NCBI GenBank assembly: GCA_964486825.1
Contig: CAZAQS010000033.1
Coordinates: 1-28,656, forward strand
From: CAZAQS01 sp964486825
Lineage (GTDB): Bacteria > Chloroflexota > Anaerolineae > Anaerolineales > UBA4823
Direction: 5' to 3'
DNA length: 28,656 bases
In this document: piece after piece, positions 1 to 8,081 of the stretch
Position numbering within the stretch: the stretch's first letter is position 1
Layout of the letters: each line of letters starts with the position of its first letter
Program-made: the position numbers and the translations under genes
Notes under the pieces: model-generated
Told to the model about the DNA's origin: nothing
What the model saw: the letters and a program-made list of their open reading frames with translations, nothing else
Database searches by the model: none

Positions 1-174
1 TTATGGTTCCGGTTCATGCAGTTTTGGGGTACGTACCAGGGCTTTCGCCAATCCGGCCCGCTTACCTGGCGCTTACGCCAGACCTTCTATTACCCGCGCG
101 GCCTCAGTCCTACCTCGGCTCCTATTCCCCGTCCGGTCGAGCCGATCCAATACAATGAGGTGGTGGAGAAATAA
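1..174 (+). CDS. C-terminal 57 residues of an unidentified protein (5' end outside window)
   Basis: Frame 1 is open from the first base to a TAA at 172-174 and encodes 57 residues rich in aromatic and basic residues (for example FWGTYQGFRQSGP and FYYPRG), ending in a proline-rich tail. I do not recognise the family. The tail is soluble, basic and aromatic, as at the end of some glycosyltransferases, but that is only an impression. The stop overlaps the ATG of the cytidylyltransferase gene (TAATG), so the two are probably translationally coupled and cotranscribed. A sugar synthase or a transferase would fit the context. The full gene is needed to decide. Confidence 0.55.
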   Translation, partial: LWFRFMQFWGTYQGFRQSGPLTWRLRQTFYYPRGLSPTSAPIPRPVEPIQYNEVVEK

Positions 175-845
175 TGCAGAAGATCGTTGCCTTAGTCCCC
201 ATCCGGCACCATTCGCAGCGGGTACCCGGTAAGAATTATCGTCTGTTGCATGGTAAACCGCTCTTTCACCATATCCTTGCCTCGCTGCTGTCATGCCCGG
301 AGATCGCCCAGGTCGTGGTGGACACCAATAGTCCGCCAGTGCTGGAAGGCTTGCGGGAGAGCTACCCGACGGTGCTGATTCTCAAACGCCCAGAACATCT
401 ATCCGGGGATGGCGTACCGATGAATGAAATATTGGCGTACGACACCTCTCAAGTGGAAGCTGATTTCTACTTACAGACCCATACCACCAACCCGCTCTTA
501 ACTACGCACACGATCCGCAATGCAATCGTAGAGTTTATCGAAGCTTACCCGGCTTATGATTCGCTCTTCTCTGTAACCAGGCTGCAAACTCGCCTGTGGG
601 ACCAGTTAGGCCGGGCTATCAACCACAACCCCGCCGTTTTGCTCCAAACCCAGGACTTGCCGCCGGTATTTGAGGAAAACTCTTGCCTGTATATCTTTTC
701 ACGCCAAACCCTGTTGTCCAGGCGTAACCGCCTGGGCGAGCGACCGTTGATGTATGAGATCCAGGCTGATGAAGCTTGGGACATCGATGAAGAAATCGAT
801 TTTGAAGTAGTGGAGTACCTGATGAGGCGGGGAAGGCAAACCTGA
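174..845 (+). CDS. Cytidylyltransferase of the acylneuraminate (CMP-sugar synthetase) family
   Basis: A 223-residue nucleotidyltransferase expected to join CTP to an acidic sugar such as a nonulosonic or other ulosonic acid, releasing diphosphate. The N-terminus has the CTP-binding signature in a variant form, VPIRHHSQRVPGKNYR (residues 8-23), where classic NeuA/KdsB enzymes have a PAR-x-GS-x-R type loop. The C-terminal motif DIDEEIDFEVVEYL matches the DID-x-x-x-DF metal-binding end of NeuA. Length is normal for a single-domain enzyme. The ATG overlaps the preceding stop by one base, and a dehydrogenase follows after 15 bases. The family is clear, but the substrate is not, because no NeuB-type synthase is visible here. 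CMP-Kdo synthetase is less likely because the C-terminal motif is NeuA-like. Confidence 0.85.
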   Translation: MQKIVALVPIRHHSQRVPGKNYRLLHGKPLFHHILASLLSCPEIAQVVVDTNSPPVLEGLRESYPTVLILKRPEHLSGDGVPMNEILAYDTSQVEADFYLQTHTTNPLLTTHTIRNAIVEFIEAYPAYDSLFSVTRLQTRLWDQLGRAINHNPAVLLQTQDLPPVFEENSCLYIFSRQTLLSRRNRLGERPLMYEIQADEAWDIDEEIDFEVVEYLMRRGRQT

Positions 846-860
846 CCGGGAGTTCGATAT

Positions 861-1865
861 ATGTATACCATCCTGTTTTCTGCTCCGTATATGGTACCTT
901 TTCTGGACCGCTTTCGCCCGCTGCTGGAGAGCTACGGCCTGGATTTGATCGTCCCGGACGTCCAGGAACGGCTTTCAGAGGAGGACCTGATCAAGTACGC
1001 CGGTCAGTTCGACGGAACAATCTGCGGCGATGACCGGTACAGCGCAACCGTGCTGCAGGCCTGCGCCCCACGTTTGAAAGTGATTTCGAAATGGGGCACG
1101 GGGATCGATTCCATCGACCAGGAGGCGGCTGCCTGTCTCAACATTCAGGTATGCAACACACCCAATGCCTTTACACTCCCGGTTGCCGATACAGTCTTCG
1201 GGTTCATACTGGCCTTTGCCCGGCAGCAGCCCTGGATGGACAGGGCTATGAAGGCTGGTGAATGGGGAAAGCTACCCGGGCGCTCCCTTTGCGAATGCAC
1301 GCTGGGTGTTGTTGGGGTGGGCAATATCGGAAAAGCCGTATTGCGGCGTGCGCGTGCTTTCGGTATGGAGCTGCTGGGCAACGATGTCGTGGAGATCGCG
1401 CCTGATTTTATTCGCGAGCAGCGGGTGCAGATGGTGGAGTTGGAGGAGCTGCTGGAACGGTCTGATTTCGTCAGTCTGCATTGTGACCTTAATCCTTCTA
1501 GCTACCATATGATCAACCAGCAGACTCTGTCCCTCATCAAGCCAGGCGCAATCTTGATCAATACTGCGCGAGGGGCTATCGTGGACGAACCAGCCCTGGT
1601 TGAGGCCTTGTCTTCTGGCGCTATTGCCGGGGCTGCCCTGGACGTATTCGAGGTGGAGCCTCTACCAGCTGATAGCCCGCTTTTGAAGATGGATCACGTC
1701 ATTCTCGCCCCCCATAATTCCAATTCCAGCCCGTTGGCCTGGGAACGCGTCCATCAAAATACAATCAAAAACTTGCTGAATGGCTTGGGGATAATGGGAT
1801 TCCCAGGAGCCGGCTCACCGGAGTTGCAAACCATGAAAATCGACAATCAAGGGGATCTGCCATGA
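861..1865 (+). CDS. D-isomer-specific 2-hydroxyacid dehydrogenase (phosphoglycerate dehydrogenase-like)
   Basis: A 334-residue NAD-dependent dehydrogenase. The Rossmann loop is G152-V-G154-N-I-G157. The catalytic set of the family is present: Arg237 (NTARGAIVDE), Glu266 (DVFEVEPLP) and His285 (LAPHNSN), spaced much as in SerA. No C-terminal ACT domain is present, so it is not a regulated SerA of the long type. The last four bases overlap the next start (ATGA at 1862-1865). Placed between a CMP-sugar synthetase and a short-chain dehydrogenase, it more likely oxidises or reduces a 2-hydroxy/2-keto acid used in a sugar pathway than makes serine. The exact substrate cannot be read from sequence. 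Confidence 0.85.
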   Translation: MYTILFSAPYMVPFLDRFRPLLESYGLDLIVPDVQERLSEEDLIKYAGQFDGTICGDDRYSATVLQACAPRLKVISKWGTGIDSIDQEAAACLNIQVCNTPNAFTLPVADTVFGFILAFARQQPWMDRAMKAGEWGKLPGRSLCECTLGVVGVGNIGKAVLRRARAFGMELLGNDVVEIAPDFIREQRVQMVELEELLERSDFVSLHCDLNPSSYHMINQQTLSLIKPGAILINTARGAIVDEPALVEALSSGAIAGAALDVFEVEPLPADSPLLKMDHVILAPHNSNSSPLAWERVHQNTIKNLLNGLGIMGFPGAGSPELQTMKIDNQGDLP

Positions 1866-2632
1866 ATGACTCAATCGAAACGCGTACGTTATTGATTACC
1901 GGCGCAGCCGGTGGGATTGGGGCTGCGACCGTTAGCCATTTTTCCCAGATGGGCTGGCGAGTCATCGGTGTGGACCGCTCTCCCTGCCCGGATGGCTTCC
2001 CCAAAGATGGGTACTTTATCCAGGCTGATATCTCGATTGGAGAACAGCTGGAGTCCATCTTCGAACGGGTTAGGACCTTTACGGAACATTTGAGCGCCCT
2101 GGTCAATAATGCTGCCGTGCAGATCGCCAAGCCGGTGTTAGAAACCAGTGTGGAAGAATGGGATTCCGTCATGGCCTCGAACCTGCGGTCGGTATTTTTA
2201 GGGATCAAGCTGGCGCATCCCATGCTCGTGACAGCGGGGGGAGGGGCGGTTGTGAATGTCTCTTCTGTCCATGCGGTTGCCACATCCGCCAATATTGCTG
2301 CATATGCAGCCAGCAAGGGAGGCTTGCTGGCGTTGACCCGCGCCATGGCGATCGAGTTTGCTCCCGATAATATCCGCGTGAATGCCATCCTCCCGGGCGC
2401 GGTCGACACACCCATGCTTCGCTCGGGCTTAGGGCGGGGCCATGTGCAAGGCGGTGACATTGTCCAGCGTTTGGATAACCTGGCCCGCAAAACCGTCAAC
2501 GGCAGGGTAGGACAGCCCGGCGAAATCGCCCGAGCGATCTATTTTCTGGCGGATGAGGAGCAATCCTCCTTTATGACCGGGCAAGCCATGATTGTAGATG
2601 GCGGCGCGACAGCGCGCCTGAGCACTGAATAG
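1862..2632 (+). CDS. Short-chain dehydrogenase/reductase (classical SDR)
   Basis: A 256-residue NAD(P)-dependent oxidoreductase with all classical SDR features: the cofactor loop T13-G-A-A-G-G-I-G20, the NNAA motif near residues 81-85, Ser135, and the catalytic Y148-x-x-x-K152 (YAASK). The C-terminus FMTGQAMIVDGGATA is the usual FabG-like ending. The start overlaps the preceding stop (ATGA), which indicates translational coupling with the hydroxyacid dehydrogenase. The pair could carry out two successive redox steps on one metabolite. A housekeeping FabG role is unlikely because no fatty acid genes are nearby. Family certain, substrate unknown. Confidence 0.85.
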   Translation: MNDSIETRTLLITGAAGGIGAATVSHFSQMGWRVIGVDRSPCPDGFPKDGYFIQADISIGEQLESIFERVRTFTEHLSALVNNAAVQIAKPVLETSVEEWDSVMASNLRSVFLGIKLAHPMLVTAGGGAVVNVSSVHAVATSANIAAYAASKGGLLALTRAMAIEFAPDNIRVNAILPGAVDTPMLRSGLGRGHVQGGDIVQRLDNLARKTVNGRVGQPGEIARAIYFLADEEQSSFMTGQAMIVDGGATARLSTE

Positions 2633-2669
2633 CCCTGGGTAGCATGTTCTTGATAAGTCGAGGCTTTCA

Positions 2670-3482
2670 ATGGACCGTCGAATCTTAAAACGGATCATCC
2701 CTACCCCAGTCTGGAAGTTGGGTTCAGACAGCTACTGGTGGTGGCGCAACCGGGGCCGGCACGCCTGGGCGCGGGCTACAAGCCCGGCCTGGCGCCACAG
2801 TCTGCGCGGGCTGCAGAAGTACCAGGGCCTGCACAGCGGAAAGCGCTGCTTTATCATCGGGAATGGACCGAGCCTGAAACAGATGGACCTCTCATGCCTG
2901 CAGAGCGAGTATACCTTTGGCATGAACAGGATCTACCTGCTTTTCCCAGAGCTGGGTTTCCAGACATCTTACCTCGTCTCGGTCAACGAGCTCGTCCTGG
3001 AGCAGTGTGCAGGAGAAATGCGGAGCCTTGACATGCCCAAGTTCATCACCTGGCGAGCGCGGCGTTGGTTAAGGGATGACCCGCAGACCATCTTTATCGA
3101 TACTGATTTCACTGCCCCAGAACGCTTTTCAGCCGATATGACCGGGCGTGTCTTCGAGGGGTTTACGGTTACGTTCGCTGCCCTACAACTGGCTTTTTAT
3201 ATGGGTTTTACTGAAGCCATCCTGATTGGAGTAGACCATAACTTCGCAACGAAAGGAACCCCGAACGCCACCGTGGTCTCCACGGGCGAGGACCCCAATC
3301 ATTTTGCGCCGGGTTATTTCGGAAAAGGCTTTCGCTGGCAATTGCCAGACCTGGATGGATCGGAAAGGGCCTATCTCCTCGCAAGAAATGCATATTCTCA
3401 GGCAGGCCGCCGGGTGCTGGATGCTACCGTGGATGGGAAGCTGGATATCTTCCCAAAAGTGAACTACAACGATCTTTTCTGA
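2670..3482 (+). CDS. MptE-like / DUF115-domain protein with sialyltransferase-like motifs (possible CMP-sugar glycosyltransferase)
   Basis: A 270-residue soluble protein. Residues 57-90 hold the nucleotide-binding stretch KRCFIIGNGPSLKQMDLS, and residues about 170-192 hold TFAALQLAFYMGFTEAILIG followed by VDHNF. This is the pattern of the MptE-like (DUF115) domain. It also resembles Campylobacter CstII-type sialyltransferases (a GNGPSLKEID motif, then an ALGYKEIYLSGIDFY-type strand) and the flagellin Maf glycosyltransferases, which use CMP-pseudaminic or legionaminic acid. A role in pterin synthesis is unlikely in this setting. Placed after a CMP-sugar synthetase and two dehydrogenases, it is best read as a candidate transferase for that CMP-sugar (inference). 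A GAGG about 9 bases upstream supports the ATG. Confidence 0.7.
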   Translation: MDRRILKRIIPTPVWKLGSDSYWWWRNRGRHAWARATSPAWRHSLRGLQKYQGLHSGKRCFIIGNGPSLKQMDLSCLQSEYTFGMNRIYLLFPELGFQTSYLVSVNELVLEQCAGEMRSLDMPKFITWRARRWLRDDPQTIFIDTDFTAPERFSADMTGRVFEGFTVTFAALQLAFYMGFTEAILIGVDHNFATKGTPNATVVSTGEDPNHFAPGYFGKGFRWQLPDLDGSERAYLLARNAYSQAGRRVLDATVDGKLDIFPKVNYNDLF

Positions 3483-3502
3483 TCGAATAGCCAAAATCTT
3501 TC

Positions 3503-5428
3503 ATGCTGGTCTTCATCCTCCTGGCAGTCCTGTTCATCAGCATCATCCTGTATAAGGAGCTTCTGGACAGGGATTCGGATCCTCCAACTGCTTGGCGAGA
3601 GGCATTTTTAGCGGCTGTCGTAACCATGGGGGCAGGGATCGCGCTGAGCAGCGAGGCGCTCAGCTTGCTGAAAGCGCTCACCCAGGTAGGCCTGGTCATC
3701 GTGTGGCTGGCTGTTTTCTTCGTGGTGCTTGCCCTCACATGGAGGCGTGGAGCTTTCAAGCGCTTTGTGCGGACCTGGGAGAGGCTGGACTGGAGGTTTT
3801 TGTCTGTTACCGAGCGCCTTTTCCTGTTGGCGAGCGCACTATTTTCGGCAATCCTGTTCGTGGTTGCCAGACTTGCTCCCCCCAACACAAACGACTCGCT
3901 CAGTTACCATTTGGGCCGCGTCATGCATTGGATCCAGAACCAGGGGGTTATGCACTACCCTACCGCCATTGACCGCCAGCTATGGATGCCTCCTTGGGCT
4001 GAAATGGCTGTCTTACAGCTCCATTTATTGAAGGGGGATGACGGTCTCTCGAATATGGTCCAGTGGTTCAGCATGACCGCTTCCCTGGTACTGGTGTCTT
4101 TAATTGCCAAACGCCTGGGCGCGGGAAGGATGGGACAGCTATTCGCCGTATTGTTCTGCGTAACCCTGCCGATGGGGATCCTGCAAGCCAGCAGCAGCCA
4201 GACGGACTATGTGACTGCCCTGTGGTTGTTAAGCCTGGCCTATTATTCCCTCCTCGCCCACCAACGCCAGCTTTCAGGGCTTGAATGGGCGCTCCTGTGC
4301 CTGGTGGTCGCCTTAGGGGTTTTAACCAAGGGCACCTTTTACACCTTTGCCCTGCCTTTCCTGGCCTGGTTGCTGGTCTCTACATGGCGAAGGGCAGGAT
4401 GGCAGGGGTCCACCAGGTATATCTTGCTGGGCTTCTTCATAGTCGGCGTGCTAAATGCAGGCGCCTGGGTGAGGAATACGATTACGTATGGATTCCCCCT
4501 GGGCCCGCGCCAGGCGATCGCGGCGTTATCCAATGACGCCTTGAGCCCTGGGATATTGGTTTCCAATTTGATCCGGAACTCAACCCTGCACCTGGGGACG
4601 CCTTACGGGGTTATCAACGGGCCGGCCCGGGAGCTGGTTGATCTAATCCATGGGGTCATCGGGCTGGACCCTCAGGACCCCCGTACGACCCTGGACGAGT
4701 ACAGGGTCAAGCGCTATTTGCACGAGGATCGGGCGGGAAACCCCTTCCACTTTTTACTGATCCCAACTGCCTTCTTCTTGTTATGGAGGCCGGCCTCTGG
4801 CAGGTTGAGGTTCAATACGCAGGTTCTTTTTGCGCTGCTGATCCTTTCGACCTTCTTGATCTTCTCTGCTGTATATAAATGGCAATCCACGGGAAGCCGG
4901 CTGCTCTTGCCTTTCTTCGTAGCCTGGGCGCCGCTTGTTGGAGCGGCCTTCGATAGGCCGGGTTTGCGCTATGCCAGGATGGCAGCCGCAATCATCCTGA
5001 TCGCGGCTGGGTTGCATCCCCTGATATCCAACCCGTCGCGGGCTCTGTTGCCCCTTTCGGCGGATTTCGCCAGCCTCTTCGCCGAACCGCGTGAGCAGCT
5101 CTTGTTTGCCAGCTCTCCGGAAGTGATGCCTGCTTATCACTCCCTGGCCTCAGACATCCGGGCTAGCGGTTGCCTGGATATCGGGATCAAGATCGATTCC
5201 AGCGATATCGAATATCCTTTTTGGTTCCTGTTAGAGGCGCCCAGGTCCGGTGCAAGGATTGAACATCTGGATGTTCAGGGAGGCTCTGCCAGGTATTTGC
5301 CTTTGGACAGCCACCCCTGCGCTCTCGTTTGCAGCTATTGCGGGGACGAAAGCCAACACGGCCTTCCATTGGCTACGGTTTACCAGGGCAAATACTTCCT
5401 GTACATGCAGTCCTCTCCAACTGGCTGA
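3503..5428 (+). CDS. Polytopic membrane glycosyltransferase, GT-C fold, GT39/PMT-like
   Basis: A 641-residue integral membrane protein with many hydrophobic segments from the first residues to about residue 500 and a hydrophilic C-terminal region of about 120 residues. After the second hydrophobic block it has PPNTNDSLSYHLGRVMHW, in which N130-D131 sits in the first periplasmic loop where GT-C enzymes carry their catalytic acid. The downstream pattern (HYPT...R, then a P-x-x-E type loop) matches dolichyl-phosphate-mannose-protein transferase-like proteins. Such enzymes move a sugar from a polyprenyl phosphate carrier to a glycan, lipid or protein on the outer face of the membrane. It starts 20 bases after the MptE-like gene and has only a weak ribosome site. 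Acceptor and donor are unknown. Confidence 0.75.
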   Translation: MLVFILLAVLFISIILYKELLDRDSDPPTAWREAFLAAVVTMGAGIALSSEALSLLKALTQVGLVIVWLAVFFVVLALTWRRGAFKRFVRTWERLDWRFLSVTERLFLLASALFSAILFVVARLAPPNTNDSLSYHLGRVMHWIQNQGVMHYPTAIDRQLWMPPWAEMAVLQLHLLKGDDGLSNMVQWFSMTASLVLVSLIAKRLGAGRMGQLFAVLFCVTLPMGILQASSSQTDYVTALWLLSLAYYSLLAHQRQLSGLEWALLCLVVALGVLTKGTFYTFALPFLAWLLVSTWRRAGWQGSTRYILLGFFIVGVLNAGAWVRNTITYGFPLGPRQAIAALSNDALSPGILVSNLIRNSTLHLGTPYGVINGPARELVDLIHGVIGLDPQDPRTTLDEYRVKRYLHEDRAGNPFHFLLIPTAFFLLWRPASGRLRFNTQVLFALLILSTFLIFSAVYKWQSTGSRLLLPFFVAWAPLVGAAFDRPGLRYARMAAAIILIAAGLHPLISNPSRALLPLSADFASLFAEPREQLLFASSPEVMPAYHSLASDIRASGCLDIGIKIDSSDIEYPFWFLLEAPRSGARIEHLDVQGGSARYLPLDSHPCALVCSYCGDESQHGLPLATVYQGKYFLYMQSSPTG

Positions 5429-5453
5429 ATAACTTGCTGAAATAATTCGATAG

Positions 5454-6245
5454 ATGGTTGCTTTTGCCCGCTTAGCTAGTTCCAACACTCTTCTGGATAG
5501 TAGAGTCTCTCGTATAATCGCAATCCTTTTGGTGATTGTTGTTGGCTTTGGGATTCGCTTGCTCGATTTGACCGATCCCCCCATGGATTTCCATGGTACC
5601 CGCCAGTTAAGGGCCGCGACCATCGCCCGCGGCATGTATTACGAGATGTCGCCTTCCATGGATACCACTTTTGGGATCAGTGCCAGCCGGTCTTTCCAAC
5701 CAGATCCATTCATGATCATGTGGATCTTAATCTCGGCTTGGTCGCTTAACCGCTGGATGGAGAGTCCTACCTGGAAATGGACTGTCTTGAGTGGTGGTAT
5801 TGGCCAGCATGGCTATCCTGGTAAAAAGTGTAGCTATCCTGATGGTTGGAATGATGGCTGCAGCCGCTGTCCTAACGGTTTTTAGCTATAAAGATATTCC
5901 TCGCCAACGCCAGGTATGGGCGATGGCAGGCTTGATGCTTTTCCTTCCAACGCTTTATATATTGGGAATAGGAGAGCGTTCTGCAGACTATTTCCAGTTC
6001 TGGATCCTGGATACGAGAAGCCTGCTACTCCAACCGAGATTCTACTTCCACCGGTCAAAACGTACCTGGTGTTGGGAACTCTATGGAGCATCGATGGGTT
6101 GATAAGTGGCCGGAGAGAAACCTTAATTACTGGCGGGCTCCTTCTAGCTTTGCAGGATGGACTCGACCGGAGGGAATTGGCAACCAGGATAGTGAATGTT
6201 CGCTATACCGGTCAGGTTGCTAATCAGGACAATTACTATGCTTAA
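5454..6245 (+). pseudogene. Decayed GT39-like membrane glycosyltransferase (frameshifts and internal deletion)
   Basis: The first frame (from ATG 5454) gives a signal-anchor-like helix and LLDLTDPPMDFHGTRQLRAA, the usual N-terminus of a GT39-like family. It then jumps to FQPDPFMIMWILISAWSLNR, which in full-length relatives I recall lies well downstream, so a middle section seems deleted. Near 5795 the meaning moves to another frame (VLASMAILVKSVAILMVG, running to a stop near 6103). A third piece, back in the first frame, ends with ANQDNYYA and TAA at 6243-6245, resembling the H-x-YY segment of the family. The remaining C-terminal part is absent and the DUF6056 gene begins over the last few codons. 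With at least two frameshifts plus a deletion, it cannot encode a working enzyme. Confidence 0.75.
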
Positions 6246-7674
6246 ACAAATGAAACTCCAAGGACCGCTCCTGGTTCTATCGAACATAGTGCTTCTTGTT
6301 CCCCTTCTGTTACACAGTTACTACGGTTTATTCTCTCGCTATTTAGCCGATGATTTTTGTACGGCCGGGCAATACTTGTCTCAGGGATTCATCTCCAGTA
6401 TGCACTTCTGGCGCCTGGCATGGTCAGGGCGCTACTCGTTCTTTTTTTTCATCAACATAACTCACTTTATCGGCCAATGGATCACACCCTACTTGACTGC
6501 GATAGCAATAGCGATTTGGTTATTGGCTGTGTACCTTTTGATGAGCCAGTTATTACAGATTATTAGGGTATCGAATACCATCCTTCCCACCCTTTTGCTA
6601 GCATCCATTGTCATATTTTCAACACTTAACGGTACTCCCGATATTTACCAATCTCTTTATTGGCAAACGGGACTTGTTACCTACGTAACACCGTTGCTTA
6701 TTCTAACCATTTATGGGGCATTAACACTTAACAGAATATCTATAGAAACACAAACGAGTTGGAAAGGAATGGTGGTTAGTGCTGGGATCACATTTTTTGC
6801 GGGGGGTTTTTCCGAAACTTATGTAACTGTACAAATTGTTGCTTTATTAGCATTCCTAATGATGGTTTCCTTGTTGTTGAGCGGAGAATCGCGCCGCTCA
6901 GTGATGCTTTTTTTGAGTTCAGGACTCGTAGGCGCTGTTGTTGCGTTGATCCTGGTCGTTACTGCACCAGGAAATTCCGGCAGAATGAGTTTTATGCCAG
7001 AGCGGTTGGTCTTCCCTGATCTGATTTGTTTGTCTTTGAGAAATACGTTCACATTTACAAAACTATCCTTTTACAATAACCCAATTTCTTCCTCGATAGC
7101 TCTCCTAGTGCCCGCATTGCTTGCACTGTATCTTCCAATCAGGAAAAACCGCGATGAGTCCTCAACGATTAGTCAGCCGAATAAGGCAATTCCACTTCTT
7201 ATGGGTATCCCAATAATAGTGTACCTTCTAATCGCAGGGATCATGGCGCCGTCTTTTTACGCTACCGCAGATTATCCGGTCGGACGAGCACTGATAACGG
7301 CCCAATTCATCCTTGTTCTTGCTTTCACCTCCTGGAGTCTCCTTCTCGGTATCTTCTTTCGATGGTGTTTCAGGAAAACTGCTAACCATTCTCCGATAAT
7401 CTTATTATTAATTGTATTATTCCTTATATCAGGATCTATTACCTCCTCCCAACAGACTTTGGGTAGATTACCTGATGCGCAGATGTTCGCCAGTCTATGG
7501 GATGCGCGTGATAAAAATATCCGTCAAGAAGTAGCTTCGGGGGCTACAGAAATAAGTGCAGCATCATTGCCCCATATATCACCAGGCTTAGCAGAGTTGA
7601 GTGTAGATCCAAATTATTGGGTCAATCGATGCCTGGCCTCATCTTATGGTCTCTCCAAAGTGATTGGAAAATGA
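6238..7674 (+). CDS. DUF6056-type polytopic membrane protein (probable GT-C glycosyltransferase)
   Basis: A 478-residue membrane protein with about ten to eleven hydrophobic helices. Its first outside loop reads SRYLADDFCTAGQYLSQG (D38-D39), and WSGRYSFFF follows. This D-D plus W-x-GRY pattern is typical of DUF6056 proteins, which are thought to be GT-C transferases acting outside the membrane. The C-terminus PNYWVNRCLASSYGL looks like a natural family end. I chose ATG 6238 because AGGA lies 8 bases upstream. An in-frame ATG at 6196 also has AGGA, but its extra 14 codons overlie the decaying GT39 gene. Base use is visibly richer in A/T than in flanking genes, which suggests a separate origin. 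Confidence 0.7.
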   Translation: MLKQMKLQGPLLVLSNIVLLVPLLLHSYYGLFSRYLADDFCTAGQYLSQGFISSMHFWRLAWSGRYSFFFFINITHFIGQWITPYLTAIAIAIWLLAVYLLMSQLLQIIRVSNTILPTLLLASIVIFSTLNGTPDIYQSLYWQTGLVTYVTPLLILTIYGALTLNRISIETQTSWKGMVVSAGITFFAGGFSETYVTVQIVALLAFLMMVSLLLSGESRRSVMLFLSSGLVGAVVALILVVTAPGNSGRMSFMPERLVFPDLICLSLRNTFTFTKLSFYNNPISSSIALLVPALLALYLPIRKNRDESSTISQPNKAIPLLMGIPIIVYLLIAGIMAPSFYATADYPVGRALITAQFILVLAFTSWSLLLGIFFRWCFRKTANHSPIILLLIVLFLISGSITSSQQTLGRLPDAQMFASLWDARDKNIRQEVASGATEISAASLPHISPGLAELSVDPNYWVNRCLASSYGLSKVIGK

Positions 7675-7938
7675 CTTCAATCCTTCGGTCCAGGCGCAGA
7701 CGTGAATCCCGTGCCGGTATATAACTTTACTTTGGAATAATCGCCCCATAAAGGTAAACCATATAAATACATCTATTGGTTGAACAAAAACATCCCTACT
7801 GATGCTTTGATTTTGGAGTCCGGTACATTTATTGCTGATTCGGCTAAAATTCGCTGGTTGGAGCGTAACCGATTGGTGCCGCTTGGCAAATTGCTCGCCA
7901 ACCAGTGGAGCCTATATTTGCCTCATCCTGTTCATTAA
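7675..7938 (+). pseudogene. C-terminal remnant of a membrane glycosyltransferase-like protein
   Basis: No intact ORF lies here, but the frame that continues past the DUF6056 stop reads VPVYNFTLE, then a TAA at 7738, then HKGKPYKYIYWLNKNIPTDA and a further 40 or so residues to TAA 7936. The stretch WLNKNIP-x-DALIL resembles the periplasmic C-terminal domain of GT-C enzymes, where a chain of this type precedes the final strands. There is no start codon with a ribosome site and no upstream domain. I read it as the tail of a deleted gene. It may be the missing end of the GT39-like pseudogene on the other side of the DUF6056 gene, but the similarity is too short to prove that. Confidence 0.5.
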
Positions 7939-7968
7939 GCTTGAAGAGCAGCTTTAGTTGATGTTTCA

Positions 7969-8000
7969 CCTACATGATCATTAATATTTCCAATTGTAGG
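7969..8000. repeat. Inverted repeat CCTACA ... TGTAGG with 20-base A/T-rich loop
   Basis: Six bases (7969-7974) are exactly complementary to 7995-8000, separated by a 20-base A/T-rich loop. No T-run follows, so it is not a standard terminator. It sits in the gene-free stretch between the membrane-protein remnant and the first GT2 gene and may be chance. Confidence 0.25.
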
Positions 8001-8021
8001 GGACGATTATGCCCTATTCGA

Positions 8022-8051
8022 TTTACGGGATTGGTACTGAACCTTTAAAAT
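8022..8051 (+). promoter_or_regulatory. Candidate sigma-70-like promoter before the GT2 pair
   Basis: TTTACG at 8022-8027 (four of six to TTGACA) and TAAAAT at 8046-8051 (five of six to TATAAT) are separated by 18 bases and lie about 30 bases before the ATG at 8082. This follows a decayed region, where a new transcript start would be needed. It is based on consensus matching by eye only. Confidence 0.3.
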
Positions 8052-8081
8052 AAATGCTACGGGTTATATGATGGATGCCTT

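Noticed and set aside
861..1865. Serine biosynthesis gene serA
   Set aside because: No ACT or regulatory domain, no serB or serC nearby, and tight coupling to sugar-activation genes.
1765..2499. Long open frame of 244 codons on the minus strand
   Set aside because: It is the antisense shadow of the SDR gene, which has complete motifs; the antisense protein is Ser/Pro/Thr/Ala-rich without any family motif and no ribosome site.
5791..6245. Two short plus-strand open frames that look like small membrane proteins
   Set aside because: They continue the GT39-like sequence in shifted frames and have no ribosome sites of their own.
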